From Dyella dinghuensis (GTDB lineage Bacteria; Pseudomonadota; Gammaproteobacteria; Xanthomonadales; Rhodanobacteraceae): DNA of 64,000 nucleotides. Positions 55,011-63,667 of the stretch are shown here, piece after piece; position 1 is the first letter of the stretch, and each line of letters starts with the position of its first letter. The stretch lies in contig NZ_RYZR01000002.1 of the NCBI RefSeq assembly GCF_003977615.1, forward strand, positions 1,214 through 65,213, in the 5' to 3' direction. The notes below the pieces were generated by a model. It had not been told where the DNA came from and made no database searches. It worked only from the letters and a program-made list of their open reading frames with translations. The position numbers and the translations under genes are program-made.

Positions 55011-56000
55011 TTAGGGGTTGCGCTTCCAGCAGCGAATCGCTTCAGGCGGAAGATGCACGGCCAGTGATTCGGGAACCGACGCATGTCCCGACACGTCGAT
55101 CCAAAGCCGGGCTTGACCACAGCGCAGTCCAAGCAGCGTGCGGCACCCGTTGACGTGACGAACTTCGACTGAAGCCGGAAGGTCATCGGCGGATGCTTCC
55201 TGAGCATCGACCACGCGGATTGCCTCGGGCGCGATGGTCCAGTCCACATCGGAACCGGGTATGGCCTGACGCCCAATCGGAAATGACATCCCACTGTCCG
55301 GCCATACCACTCGCGGCGCTTCCAGCGTGCCGATGACCTGTCCGCGATGCACGTTCCGGTAGCCGAGCAAGCGTGCGGCCGCCCCGCTTACAGGATGCGC
55401 GTACACCGTTTCGGGTGTGCCCATCTGGATGATCTTTCGATCGTGCATCAATACCAGCCGATCCGCGACCGCTGCCAGATGCGGATCGTGGCTGACAGCA
55501 AGCGTTGGGATGCCGAAGTCATGCACCTCTGCGATCAGTTCGGCGATGACGTCGTCGCGTGTGACGGGATCGAGTGCAGACGTGGGTTCATCCAGCAATA
55601 AAAGTTGCGGCCGCCGCGCGAGTGCGCGCGCCAGCGCAACGCGTTGCTGCTGACCGCCCGACAACATGGCGGGATAGTGTTCCGCGAACTCAGCCATGTG
55701 CACACGCTCAAGCAGTTGCAGCGCCTGTTCGCGCCGCTGCGCGCCGCGAAGCGCAAAGGCGACGTTCTGCCATGCATTCAGATGCGGAAACAGCGCATAG
55801 CCCTGCGGCAGATAACCCACCGCGCGATGCTGCGCGGCCATGCCGCCAAACGGTTCGCCATGTGCAGGTACAAGACCGGCAATCGCACGCAACAGCAGCG
55901 ATTTGCCTTCGCCGCTTGCGCCGAGCAGCACGGTAAAACCTTCGACGTCGAAGGTAGCCTGTAAAGCAATGGGCCGTTCGATCGTATAGTCAACGCGCAT
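55011..56000 (-). CDS. modC: Molybdate ABC transporter ATP-binding protein
   Basis: This 329-residue ATPase has Walker A GASGEGKS, Q-loop LPQGYALFPHL, signature LSGGQQQRVALARALA, Walker B LLLLDEPTSALD and H-loop AVSHDPH. The C-terminal ~100 residues are a TOBE-like domain as in ModC. It powers import through ModB. It starts at the MRVDYTIERP ATG, which overlaps the modB stop; the long open frame upstream of it is a shadow of modB. Confidence 0.95.
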   Translation of the reverse strand: MRVDYTIERPIALQATFDVEGFTVLLGASGEGKSLLLRAIAGLVPAHGEPFGGMAAQHRAVGYLPQGYALFPHLNAWQNVAFALRGAQRREQALQLLERVHMAEFAEHYPAMLSGGQQQRVALARALARRPQLLLLDEPTSALDPVTRDDVIAELIAEVHDFGIPTLAVSHDPHLAAVADRLVLMHDRKIIQMGTPETVYAHPVSGAAARLLGYRNVHRGQVIGTLEAPRVVWPDSGMSFPIGRQAIPGSDVDWTIAPEAIRVVDAQEASADDLPASVEVRHVNGCRTLLGLRCGQARLWIDVSGHASVPESLAVHLPPEAIRCWKRNP

Positions 56001-56773
56001 CAGAACAAACGCCGCCGGCGTGCAGCGAGGCCAAGGATCAGCGGCAGCGGCATCGCCACCAGAAAGAAAATCCACAGCAACGGATAGACCGCGCTCAGTC
56101 CGGTATTCTGCAGATTCACCCAGAGTTTGACCGGAATACCTTGCGGGTAATACGCGACGATCAACACCGCGCCAAATTCGCCCAGCGCACGTACCCAGGC
56201 GAGTGCGACCGCCGCGGCAAGTCCCAGACGCGCCAGTGGCAAGCTGACGCGCAGGAAACTTCGCCACGGCGAATGGCCCAGGGTCAAGGCAATCTGCTCC
56301 AGTTCGCGCGGCACGCTTTCGAAAGCGGCGCGCGCAGCGATCACGTAATAGGGCAGTGCGCTGTAGAACTGTGCCATGACGAATGCGGGCGCGGAATTGG
56401 TCAGCACCAGACCGGCGCGTTCCAGCAAGCCCCCGGCTGGCCCGTAGGGGCCGTACATCGATGCCAGCAAAAGTCCCAGCGCCAGCGGCGGTGTGAGTAA
56501 TGCAAGCAGCAGTAACGCGTCGATCAGCCATTTGCCGTGGATGGGGTAACGTGCGAGCCACCACGCTAATGGCGTGCCCAACGCGATGATCAGCAGAAGC
56601 GCCAGAAGGCTGTAAACGAGCGATACCGCAATCGCACCGCCATCGCCTTCGGCGAATCCGAAGGCGCGCCAGTGCGTCGCGAGCACCAGGCCGATGAACG
56701 GCGCAGCCAGCAGGATCAGTGTCAGTGCACTGATGACAGCCGGCAGACGTGCGTGCGGACGGTCATCCGTCAC
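56000..56773 (-). CDS. modB: Molybdate ABC transporter permease
   Basis: This 257-residue permease has about six hydrophobic helices and the coupling-helix (EAA) motif in FESVPRELEQIALTLGHSPW. The segment RALGEFGAVLIVAYYPQG is typical of ModB/CysTW permeases. It starts by an ATGA overlap with modA and ends by overlap with modC. Confidence 0.95.
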   Translation of the reverse strand: MTDDRPHARLPAVISALTLILLAAPFIGLVLATHWRAFGFAEGDGGAIAVSLVYSLLALLLIIALGTPLAWWLARYPIHGKWLIDALLLLALLTPPLALGLLLASMYGPYGPAGGLLERAGLVLTNSAPAFVMAQFYSALPYYVIAARAAFESVPRELEQIALTLGHSPWRSFLRVSLPLARLGLAAAVALAWVRALGEFGAVLIVAYYPQGIPVKLWVNLQNTGLSAVYPLLWIFFLVAMPLPLILGLAARRRRLF

Positions 56774-57684
56774 AAAGCGTTTCCGCGCGGTGGACTGTAG
56801 CCGTGATCCTGAAACAGTTTCTGTCCATCGGGACTTTGAAGAAACGTCACGAAGTCGCGCGCCAGTTCAGGCTGTTGCGCATTGCCCAGCGCCGCGGCGT
56901 AGAACACGAGTGGCTGCACGCGCAAGGTCTTGCCGTTGTCGAGCTTGATCGACGCGCGGTCATACCACGGCGTTTGCATGCCGGGGTCGCCAAGGTTGAT
57001 TTGATCCGGAAGTGCAATCGTGGGCAGATGATGCGATTGCGCCGCACTGAGATAGCTGATGGCGGCGTCGATTTGCCCGGCTTCCAGTCGCGACATCAAG
57101 GATGGTTCCGTGAAAATTTGCGCGGTGTTCTGCGGGTCGCCTGCAATGGCATGCATCAAGCCGGGTTTGTGGTAATACGCTTCGGCCAGCTGCAAGGTCA
57201 GCAATACATTCGCGCCTTGCGGATCGATGGACGGATCCGTGCGGCCCAGCCGCAGGCCCGGTTCGCTCAACACGTCATACCACGTCTTTTTTCCTTGTGA
57301 TGCCGCGGCAAAATCCATCGCGAATCGGCTTTGCGGGCTGTAGCTGACCACCATCTGCGTACTGGCAACGGGAACGGCGGCCGTCACTAAACCGGCCTGT
57401 TTCAGCACTTGCATCGGACCAGGGGTAATCGTGACAAAGACGTCCGCTTGTATCTGATGCGCAGCGAGCAAATGCGCCAATGCATACGAACCTTGTCCAG
57501 TGCCCTGATAAGTCGCGTTATGCGCCTTGGCGAAGGTAGGGCCGACAGCGCCATCCATCACAACGCCCATGGAGCCAGCGTAGGCGACGCGCAAGACGGG
57601 CGTGTTGTCCGCTGCAACCGTTGAAGCGCAGAGCAGGGTGACGACGAAAGCGACAAGAGCCCAGGTGCGTTGCACGATACTCAT
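56770..57684 (-). CDS. modA: Molybdate/tungstate-binding periplasmic protein
   Basis: This 304-residue protein has a signal peptide (1 to about 25, STVAA-DNTP). The mature part begins VLRVAYAGSMGVVMDGAVG, the oxyanion-binding pattern, and includes GTGQGSYALAHLLAAHQIQA and LGRTDPSIDPQGANVLL. It looks closer to the WtpA/ModA-extracellular group than to E. coli ModA; whether it prefers tungstate cannot be told. It is in an operon with modBC. Confidence 0.9.
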   Translation of the reverse strand: MSIVQRTWALVAFVVTLLCASTVAADNTPVLRVAYAGSMGVVMDGAVGPTFAKAHNATYQGTGQGSYALAHLLAAHQIQADVFVTITPGPMQVLKQAGLVTAAVPVASTQMVVSYSPQSRFAMDFAAASQGKKTWYDVLSEPGLRLGRTDPSIDPQGANVLLTLQLAEAYYHKPGLMHAIAGDPQNTAQIFTEPSLMSRLEAGQIDAAISYLSAAQSHHLPTIALPDQINLGDPGMQTPWYDRASIKLDNGKTLRVQPLVFYAAALGNAQQPELARDFVTFLQSPDGQKLFQDHGYSPPRGNAL

Positions 57685-58037
57685 GACGCATCTCCTTCGG
57701 AGGATTTATGAAAGCGTCGGCGTGCACTGTCGCGCACGTCGACATCGAACAGTACTTCCAGTGGATGTGCCGCTGAACCGCTAAAACTAAAATGTAGGCC
57801 GTCACGCGATGGAAGCCGATCGCTCAAGGCGCGCACGTCGGCTTCCGGAATGTCGATATTCCAGATGGCGTCTTCGCGCCGCCACGCCAGCGCATCGGCG
57901 AGGCGAATGCGTTGTATCTCCGTCCGGCCGTCCGGCAGCAGCGTGCAATTTTCCGCAGAGCCGCCCGAAAGCAATCGGGCAAGCTCGGCTTCGTCGACGC
58001 GCAATCGCAGCGTCTGGCCTTCCATCTGCACTCTCAT
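57681..58037 (-). CDS. Small protein of the molybdenum operon (DUF7009-like)
   Basis: This 118-residue protein starts MRVQMEGQTLRLRVDEAELA, resembling small proteins annotated as DUF7009 that accompany molybdenum genes. It looks mostly beta, with a conserved LRLR...LARLLSGG N-terminus and a VLFDVDVRDS C-terminus. No motif gives a function. It overlaps both mobA (upstream) and modA (downstream) by four bases, which supports a role in molybdate handling or cofactor assembly, by inference only. Confidence 0.8.
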   Translation of the reverse strand: MRVQMEGQTLRLRVDEAELARLLSGGSAENCTLLPDGRTEIQRIRLADALAWRREDAIWNIDIPEADVRALSDRLPSRDGLHFSFSGSAAHPLEVLFDVDVRDSARRRFHKSSEGDAS

Positions 58038-58600
58038 CCCGTTACCTCGCGCCAGGTTTCTTCAGTATTGCAGTCGATAAGCTGGCCGGCATCGGTCTCG
58101 CCAAGCGGTAGCTCGAGAACACCGACGCGTTCTTGCAATGCACGCAAGGAGCGCGAACGATCGTCGGCGGCACTCATCAGTTCGGCCAACACCGCACGGC
58201 AGGTGCCGTCCAGGCGCAAGCGCATGGGTAGTATGTGACCTGCGAAATGCACGCATCCCGCTGCTGGCGCAACAAGCAGGCGCTGCAGCAGCGTTGAATG
58301 AAGGCGCGGCATGTCGACGGGTATGACCAGCAGTTCGCCGTCATCGCACATGGCGGCGATTCCGGCGATGCCTCCAAGTGGCCCAGCGTGAGCGACCGGA
58401 TCGGCAACGCCCCGATAATCCGCACGCTCGCCACTGACGTGCACCGTTTCGACCCCCGCTTCGCGCAACACCGCGATTTGCCGCTCGATCAACGGCCGGC
58501 CCTGCCACGGCAACATTGCTTTATCGCGCCCCATGCGCGAGGAAAGGCCACCGGCGAGTACTACGCCGATGTAACGCGTGGCGTCAGTGCCCGTGTCCAT
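58034..58600 (-). CDS. mobA: Molybdenum cofactor guanylyltransferase
   Basis: MobA adds GMP to Mo-molybdopterin to make (bis-)MGD, the cofactor form used by FdsA. The 188-residue protein has LAGGLSSRMGRDKAMLPWQG, which is the nucleotidyltransferase signature, and PVDMPRL later. The start giving MDTGTDATRY was chosen; an open upstream extension is antisense-like. It overlaps moaE by 17 bases and the next gene by four. Confidence 0.93.
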   Translation of the reverse strand: MDTGTDATRYIGVVLAGGLSSRMGRDKAMLPWQGRPLIERQIAVLREAGVETVHVSGERADYRGVADPVAHAGPLGGIAGIAAMCDDGELLVIPVDMPRLHSTLLQRLLVAPAAGCVHFAGHILPMRLRLDGTCRAVLAELMSAADDRSRSLRALQERVGVLELPLGETDAGQLIDCNTEETWREVTG

Positions 58601-59093
58601 GCGTCTGCTTGGATTGTTGTGCGGCTGCAAGCTCAGCCTCACGATGTTCCTCGCAAAGCGAGCAGCCTTCGCTCCAGGCGCTGTCGCCATCCACGTAGTG
58701 CTCCTGCTTCCAGATCGGCGCTTCGTGCTTGACGGCTTCGATCGCCAGGCGGCATGCGCGGAAAGCCTCATCGCGATGCGGTGTAGCCGCGGCAATGACT
58801 ACCGCAAAATCGCCAATGCGCAGGCTGCCCTTGGCATGCGCGATATACAGCTTGAGCGGGCCGCCCACTTCGGCACGGGCACGCTCGCCAATCTCCTGAA
58901 AGATGCGCAGCGCCAACGGGTCGAAAAGATCGTAAGTGATTCCTGTGACCACACGTCCGTGGTTATGTTGGCGAACGCGGCCGATAAACGTGGCGATCCC
59001 GCCAAAGCGCGGATCGGAGACAAACTCCAGCGCGGCCGCCGGATTCAGCGGTGCATGCGCGATGTCGACAACGGCGGTGTAGATGTCCGTCAT
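58584..59093 (-). CDS. moaE: Molybdopterin synthase catalytic subunit with a Cys/His-rich tail
   Basis: MoaE and MoaD form molybdopterin synthase, which puts the dithiolene sulfurs on cPMP. The 169-residue protein has GGIATFIGRVRQHN, the HAKGSLRIGDFAVVIAAATPHR block and KHEAPIWKQEHY with the active-site Lys region. After the usual end near VDGDSAW it has an extra ~30 residues with CSLCEEH and a terminal HGHGH, a possible metal-binding tail that is not part of E. coli MoaE. Confidence 0.95.
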   Translation of the reverse strand: MTDIYTAVVDIAHAPLNPAAALEFVSDPRFGGIATFIGRVRQHNHGRVVTGITYDLFDPLALRIFQEIGERARAEVGGPLKLYIAHAKGSLRIGDFAVVIAAATPHRDEAFRACRLAIEAVKHEAPIWKQEHYVDGDSAWSEGCSLCEEHREAELAAAQQSKQTHGHGH

Positions 59094-59095
59094 GC

Positions 59096-59356
59096 TCAGC
59101 CTCCGCTTACCGGTGGCAAGACAGCGATCTGGCCGTGCTCGGGCACGTGGCGATGATTGTGCAGGATCTCATCCTCGCTGGCGAAGGCGGAACGCTTGAT
59201 CAGGTTTTCGCTGATCGATGGAGCGTGGTTGCGGACGTGCGTTTGCAACGCTTCGCGCAGTGTTGCGACAGTGCAGTGGTCCGGCACATCCATCTCAACG
59301 AAGCCGTGCGGGTCGGCTTCGCGTAATGCGCCAAACAGTGTTACACGAACTTTCAT
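59096..59356 (-). CDS. moaD: Molybdopterin synthase sulfur carrier subunit
   Basis: This 86-residue ubiquitin-like protein ends in the essential Gly-Gly (PPVSGG), which is adenylated by MoeB and thiocarboxylated. The N-terminus MKVRVTLFGALREA is typical. It overlaps moeA by four bases and precedes moaE by two, as expected for the two synthase subunits. Confidence 0.95.
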   Translation of the reverse strand: MKVRVTLFGALREADPHGFVEMDVPDHCTVATLREALQTHVRNHAPSISENLIKRSAFASEDEILHNHRHVPEHGQIAVLPPVSGG

Positions 59357-60606
59357 GCCACGCTCTCGTACGGCAAAGGGAATTCAAGATGACTAGGGCC
59401 ATAGACATCGACCAGCGCGCCTTTGGGTAAGGCTTCGATCTCTGCGGGGACGATGGCCCAGGCGTTGGCATCCGCAAGCGGGCGGATGCGATACGACTCC
59501 TGACCGCCAAGTATTTCCGCGCCGAGACGGCCCTCTGCATCGATATACAGTTTTGTTTTGAGATGAAAACGAAGGCGCGGCTTCTTGTTGTAAGCGGCGA
59601 CAAGCGGCACGCGCCGCGGCGCTTCCGGCGGAAGTCCCAGCATCACGCGCAAAGCGGGCTCGATAAAGAAACGAAGCCCGACGGCGACGGCGATCGGGTT
59701 GCCTGGTAAGCCGAACAGAAGTGCGTTATTGGGAAGTCGCGCGAACAGCAGGGGTTTTCCCGGGCGTATGGCGACTTTGTGGAATAGCGTGCTCGCACCG
59801 ATGTTTTCCAGCGCCTGCGGTACGAAGTCGTAACGGCCCATCGAAACAGCGCCCGTTGTCACGACAATCTGTGCACCCGCTTCGAGTGCACGCCGCAACG
59901 CCGATTCAAAGGCCGGCGCGTCATCGCCAACGGTGTCGACATGAACGACGTCGGCACCTGAAAGCGGCAGACGTGCAGCCAGGAAAGGTCCGTTGGAATT
60001 GCGTATCTGACCCGCTGCGAGGGGCGTTGCCGCGTCATCGACAAGTTCGCGCCCGGTGCACAGCACCGCGACACGCGGGCGTGCTGCGACGGAAACCTTG
60101 GGGACACCTAGGGCTGCCAGCAGCATCAGATGTTGCGATGCCAGAACAGTACCTGCAGCGATGACGGTTTCACCGCGGCCAACATCCGAACCTGCCGTGC
60201 GCACGTTTTGCCCGGGTTCGACATCGGCCAGCAGTTTGATACGTTGCGCGTTGTCCGTGCGTTCCGTCTGTTCGATGGGAATCACACGGTCAAGACCATC
60301 GGGCATGCGCGCGCCGGTCATAATTTCCCAAGCGCCATCGCGTGCATGCGACACCCCATCGCCCGCGGCCTGCTCACCTTCGATATTCAATTCGCTTCCA
60401 GCGGGAACTGCCGATGACCCACCGCTCAACGCAAAACCATCCATCGCAGAGTTGTCGAAAGGCGGCAGTTCCACAGCGCTGATGACGGGTTCCGCCAGCA
60501 CGCGGCCAAGGCACGTGGAGATAGCGCATTCCTGCGCCGGCATGCGAACACTTGCATCCAGCACGATGCGCAGCGCTTCCTCATAGGCGAGCACGCCACC
60601 GTTCAT
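59353..60606 (-). CDS. moeA: Molybdopterin molybdenumtransferase
   Basis: MoeA inserts molybdate into adenylated molybdopterin. The 417-residue protein has PPFDNSAMDGFAL, EIMTGARMPDGLDRVIPIE, TTGAVSMGRYDF and the LLFGLPGNPIAVAVGL loop, followed by a C-terminal beta domain. The ATG giving MNGGVLAYEE overlaps the moaCB stop (ATGA). The very long open frame upstream is a shadow of moaCB. Confidence 0.96.
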   Translation of the reverse strand: MNGGVLAYEEALRIVLDASVRMPAQECAISTCLGRVLAEPVISAVELPPFDNSAMDGFALSGGSSAVPAGSELNIEGEQAAGDGVSHARDGAWEIMTGARMPDGLDRVIPIEQTERTDNAQRIKLLADVEPGQNVRTAGSDVGRGETVIAAGTVLASQHLMLLAALGVPKVSVAARPRVAVLCTGRELVDDAATPLAAGQIRNSNGPFLAARLPLSGADVVHVDTVGDDAPAFESALRRALEAGAQIVVTTGAVSMGRYDFVPQALENIGASTLFHKVAIRPGKPLLFARLPNNALLFGLPGNPIAVAVGLRFFIEPALRVMLGLPPEAPRRVPLVAAYNKKPRLRFHLKTKLYIDAEGRLGAEILGGQESYRIRPLADANAWAIVPAEIEALPKGALVDVYGPSHLEFPLPYESVA

Positions 60607-61604
60607 GCATGTCCTCCACCAGCCGCCATGCTTAGCGCGTGAGCAAGTATCGGTGCGAGGATATCCATGCCTTGCGCGACGGCTTTCGAACTCCCCGGTA
60701 GCGCAATGACGAGCGTATCGCCGATAAGCACGGCATTGGCGCGGCTCAACCAGGCCATCGGAGTGTGCTGGCTGCTTTCGTTGCGGAACAGTTCGCCGAT
60801 GCCGTCGACGTGACGATCGGCGACCAACGACAGCGCTTCGGGTGTGTGATCGCGCGGTCCAAGTCCGGTGCCTCCCGTGCACAACACCAATCGCACATCG
60901 GTCTTGGCGAGTTGGCGCAGGCGTGCAGCCAACGGTTCCGGATCGTCGGCGAGCAATTCGGCGTGATCGATCTGCGCCCCCAGTTGCTGCAAACGTTCGA
61001 CCAATAAAGGGCCGGACGTATCGATGTGTTCGCCACGTATCGCGCGGTCGCTGAGCGTAATGACGGCGGCAGGTACGCCATCCAGTTGTGGAATGGGGCG
61101 TGGGCGATAGCGCGCGCGCTCGGCATCGTTCATGCCATCCGGATGCAGCCACAATCCTTTCTTGCCGCCTTCCTTGAACAGCAATCGCACGGCACCGAAC
61201 GACAGCGCGGGTTCGACGGGTTTGGTCAAATCGTAAAGCGTAAGCAATGCGGCACTGACGCCTGCGAGCGCTTCCATTTCCACGCCGGTGCGCGCGAAGG
61301 TTGCTACCTCGCAATAAACGCGAATGACATGGCGTTCCTGCACCGGCTCGCACTGTACGTTGATGTATTCCAGCGGCAGTGGATGGCACAACGGCATCAG
61401 TTGCGAGGCGTTCTTCGCGCCTTGCAAGCCGGCGATCTCGGCCATCGTTATCGCATCGCCTTTGGGCAGGCGGCGTTCGACAATTTGCGTGAAGGCTTCG
61501 ATGCCCGCACTTAACTCACCAACGGCAACGGCGCGGCGTGCGGTAATTCGCTTATGACGCACGTCGGCCATATGGAAATGCGCGCGATCCTCGCGCTGAA
61601 GCAT
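60603..61604 (-). CDS. moaCB: Fused MoaC-MoaB/MogA molybdenum cofactor protein
   Basis: This 333-residue protein joins two normally separate enzymes. Residues 1 to about 160 are MoaC (LMPLCHPLPLEYINVQ, GVEMEALAGVSAALL), which with MoaA makes cPMP. Residues about 170-333 are a MoaB/MogA-type molybdopterin adenylyltransferase (AVITLSDRAIRGEHIDTSGP, CTGGTGLGPRDHTPEA, VIALPGSSKAV), which prepares molybdopterin for MoeA. The fusion is known as bifunctional MoaC/MoaB in some Proteobacteria. It starts three bases after moaA. Confidence 0.94.
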   Translation of the reverse strand: MLQREDRAHFHMADVRHKRITARRAVAVGELSAGIEAFTQIVERRLPKGDAITMAEIAGLQGAKNASQLMPLCHPLPLEYINVQCEPVQERHVIRVYCEVATFARTGVEMEALAGVSAALLTLYDLTKPVEPALSFGAVRLLFKEGGKKGLWLHPDGMNDAERARYRPRPIPQLDGVPAAVITLSDRAIRGEHIDTSGPLLVERLQQLGAQIDHAELLADDPEPLAARLRQLAKTDVRLVLCTGGTGLGPRDHTPEALSLVADRHVDGIGELFRNESSQHTPMAWLSRANAVLIGDTLVIALPGSSKAVAQGMDILAPILAHALSMAAGGGHA

Positions 61605-61607
61605 GGG

Positions 61608-62591
61608 TCAGCCTCCAGTGGATGCTAAATGGGGGGTAATGCCGGTGCGCCCTTCGTGCAGGAAGTGACCTTGTTCCTTGCGATCGATCTGTCTGCCGAT
61701 GGCGTGTACGAGGTCTTCGATCTGATCGTCGGCCTGCAAAAACTGACGTAGCGGAATACCGAAGTCGCCGAACAAGCACAGTCGCAGATCGCCGGTTGCC
61801 GTCACGCGCAGTCGGTTACAGCCGGAGCAGAAGTCTTTCGAGTACGGCGCAATGATGCCGATGCGGCCAGCGTAGTCGGGATGACGGTATTCGCGTGCGG
61901 GCCCCGCATCAGCAACCCGCGCGAGTGCTTGCCAGCCGCCTTCCAGTAGTTGCGTTTCCAGTGCCGTCGCACGCACGTGGTGGTCACGGAAGAAGGGCAG
62001 GTTGTCGCCCGTTTGCATCAGTTCGATGAAGCGCACGCCGACGCGTCGTTCGCGCAGATACTCCAGCCACGCAGGCAGCTCGTTGTCGTTAACGTCGCGC
62101 AACAGGACAGCGTTGAGCTTGACCGAAGGCATCTGTGCATCAAGCGCGAGATCGACGCCATGCAGAATATCGTCCAGACGGTCGTGACCGGTGATACGTG
62201 CAAACTTTGCTCGATCCAGACTATCGACGCTCACGTTGATGGCGTTGAGCCCTGCATCCATCCACTCATGTAGGCGGCGCGTAAGCAGGCTGCCGTTGGT
62301 GGTCATGGCCAGCTTGGTCACGCCAGGGACGGCGGCTGCGGTGCGAAGAATGTAAGTGAGATCGTGGCGCACACTCGGCTCGCCGCCGGTGATGCGCAGT
62401 TTGTGCATGCCCATGACGGTGAATCCGCGCAGCAGACGCGCAATCTCATCCAGCGTCAATGCCTGCGCTGCATTCGGGTTCGCGTGGTAGCCCTGCGGCA
62501 GGCAATACGTGCAACGGAAATTGCACGCAGGAATCACCGACAGTCGCAAATACGGAAACCGGCGGCCGTAGCGATCAGCCAGCGGGGACAT
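61608..62591 (-). CDS. moaA: GTP 3',8-cyclase (radical SAM)
   Basis: MoaA starts cofactor synthesis by rearranging GTP with two 4Fe-4S clusters. The 327-residue protein has the radical-SAM motif CNFRCTYC, KLRITGGEPSVR, and the C-terminal cluster cysteines in DFCSGCNRLRVTATGDLRLCLFG. The C-terminal Gly-Gly (ASTGG), needed for activity in the family, is present. It is the first gene of the ten-gene operon. AGGAG lies eight bases before the ATG and is part of the predicted riboswitch. Confidence 0.97.
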   Translation of the reverse strand: MSPLADRYGRRFPYLRLSVIPACNFRCTYCLPQGYHANPNAAQALTLDEIARLLRGFTVMGMHKLRITGGEPSVRHDLTYILRTAAAVPGVTKLAMTTNGSLLTRRLHEWMDAGLNAINVSVDSLDRAKFARITGHDRLDDILHGVDLALDAQMPSVKLNAVLLRDVNDNELPAWLEYLRERRVGVRFIELMQTGDNLPFFRDHHVRATALETQLLEGGWQALARVADAGPAREYRHPDYAGRIGIIAPYSKDFCSGCNRLRVTATGDLRLCLFGDFGIPLRQFLQADDQIEDLVHAIGRQIDRKEQGHFLHEGRTGITPHLASTGG

Positions 62592-62599
62592 GGTCTGTG

Positions 62600-62711
62600 C
62601 TCCTTTCCAAAGCGGGGAGGCAAACGTGTTTCCACGTTTACCCTGGTGGTCCGAAAACCACGGACGTCAAACCGTATTCCCGAAGGAACCCAGGCATGAC
62701 GCCTCGGAGTT
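62600..62711 (-). promoter_or_regulatory. Moco-type riboswitch in the moaA leader
   Basis: Read on the minus strand, CTCCGAGGCGTCATGCCTGG, then GGTTCCTTCGGGAATACGG, GGTTTTCGGACCACCAGGG, GTGGAAACAC and GCCTCCCCGCTTTGGAAAGG closely follow the Moco (molybdenum cofactor) RNA motif. The terminal GGAG, which is the moaA ribosome binding site, can pair with the 5' CTCC. Cofactor binding should therefore block moaA translation and, through coupling, the whole operon. The pairing and motif are read by eye; ligand choice (Mo or W form) is not testable here. Confidence 0.85.
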
Positions 62712-62893
62712 GTGGGTACGGTTGGTAGTGTAACGATTTGGGTATGTGCACGGGGCGTTCGGCTCGTGCTGCGTCGCACAAATGCGAGCTATTCGCACAG
62801 GCAATGCGATATGAAAAGAGGTGCATAACGGGTTACCCGCTGATTGCGCAGGATGAGCTAGATTGAAACCTTCGCCGCTGCGACGAATCCGGA

Positions 62894-63667
62894 ATGCAAA
62901 ACGCCAGTAACGCGCCAACGGAAGCAGCGTTCGAGGTCAACCGTGTCAGCAAGCGCTACGGATCGATTGTGGCGCTCGACGATGTGTCGCTGAGTTTTCC
63001 CCGCGGCAGCACCACTGCGCTGATCGGCAGCAGCGGTTCCGGCAAGTCGACCTTGCTGCGTTTGCTGCTTGGGCTGGAATGGCCTGACCGTGGCGAGGTG
63101 AAAGTGGATGGCCATGTGCTCGAAAAAGCACAGGTGCTGGCATTGCGCAGGCGCACCGGCTACGTCATCCAGGACGGTGGTCTGTTTCCGCATCTCACGG
63201 CGCTGGGGAACCTGGGGCTACTGCCGTATCACCTTGGATGGAGCAGGGACCGCATTCGCAGCCGCGCCGAGGAACTCGCTGCGCTGACGGATCTTGCGCA
63301 AGATGTGCTGGAACGCTATCCCGCCGAATTGTCGGGTGGGCAGCGACAGCGCGTTGCCCTGATGCGCGGCCTGATGCTCAATCCGGACGCTTTGTTGCTC
63401 GACGAACCGTTGGGTGCGCTCGATCCCATCGTGCGGCACGAACTGCAGGATCAGCTGAAGTCTATTTTCGACCAGCTTGGCAAGACCGTCATCGTCGTGA
63501 CTCACGATGTCGCCGAGGCGGCGTGGCTCGCCGATCGTCTGGTGTTGATGCGTAACGGCAAGGTCGTGCAGGACGGCCGGCTGGAGGATTTGCAGCAGCG
63601 CCCGGTGGATCCATTCGTTACCCACTTCGTCCAAGCACAGCGCACGCTCCAGAGGCCATCGGCATGA
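62894..63667 (+). CDS. Osmoprotectant (quaternary amine) ABC transporter ATP-binding protein, OpuCA/ProV-like without CBS domains
   Basis: This 257-residue ATPase has Walker [11 protein letters not shown]-loop [20 protein letters not shown], signature [16 protein letters not shown], Walker [12 protein letters not shown] and H-loop VVTHDVAEA. The DGGLFPHLT form is typical of quaternary amine importers. The CBS regulatory domains of ProV/OpuCA are missing. The stop overlaps the start of the binding-protein gene (ATGA), so they are coupled. Divergent from moaA. Confidence 0.9.
   Translation: MQNASNAPTEAAFEVNRVSKRYGSIVALDDVSLSFPRGSTTALIGSSGSGKSTLLRLLLGLEWPDRGEVKVDGHVLEKAQVLALRRRTGYVIQDGGLFPHLTALGNLGLLPYHLGWSRDRIRSRAEELAALTDLAQDVLERYPAELSGGQRQRVALMRGLMLNPDALLLDEPLGALDPIVRHELQDQLKSIFDQLGKTVIVVTHDVAEAAWLADRLVLMRNGKVVQDGRLEDLQQRPVDPFVTHFVQAQRTLQRPSA

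Noticed and set aside
56001-56564. Upstream in-frame extension of modC
   Set aside because: It overlaps modB in another frame and has Arg-rich shadow composition; the MRVDYTIERP start fits ModC and the overlap pattern.
60607-61389. Upstream in-frame extension of moeA
   Set aside because: It lies wholly within moaCB in a different frame; MoeA homology starts at MNGGVLAYEE.
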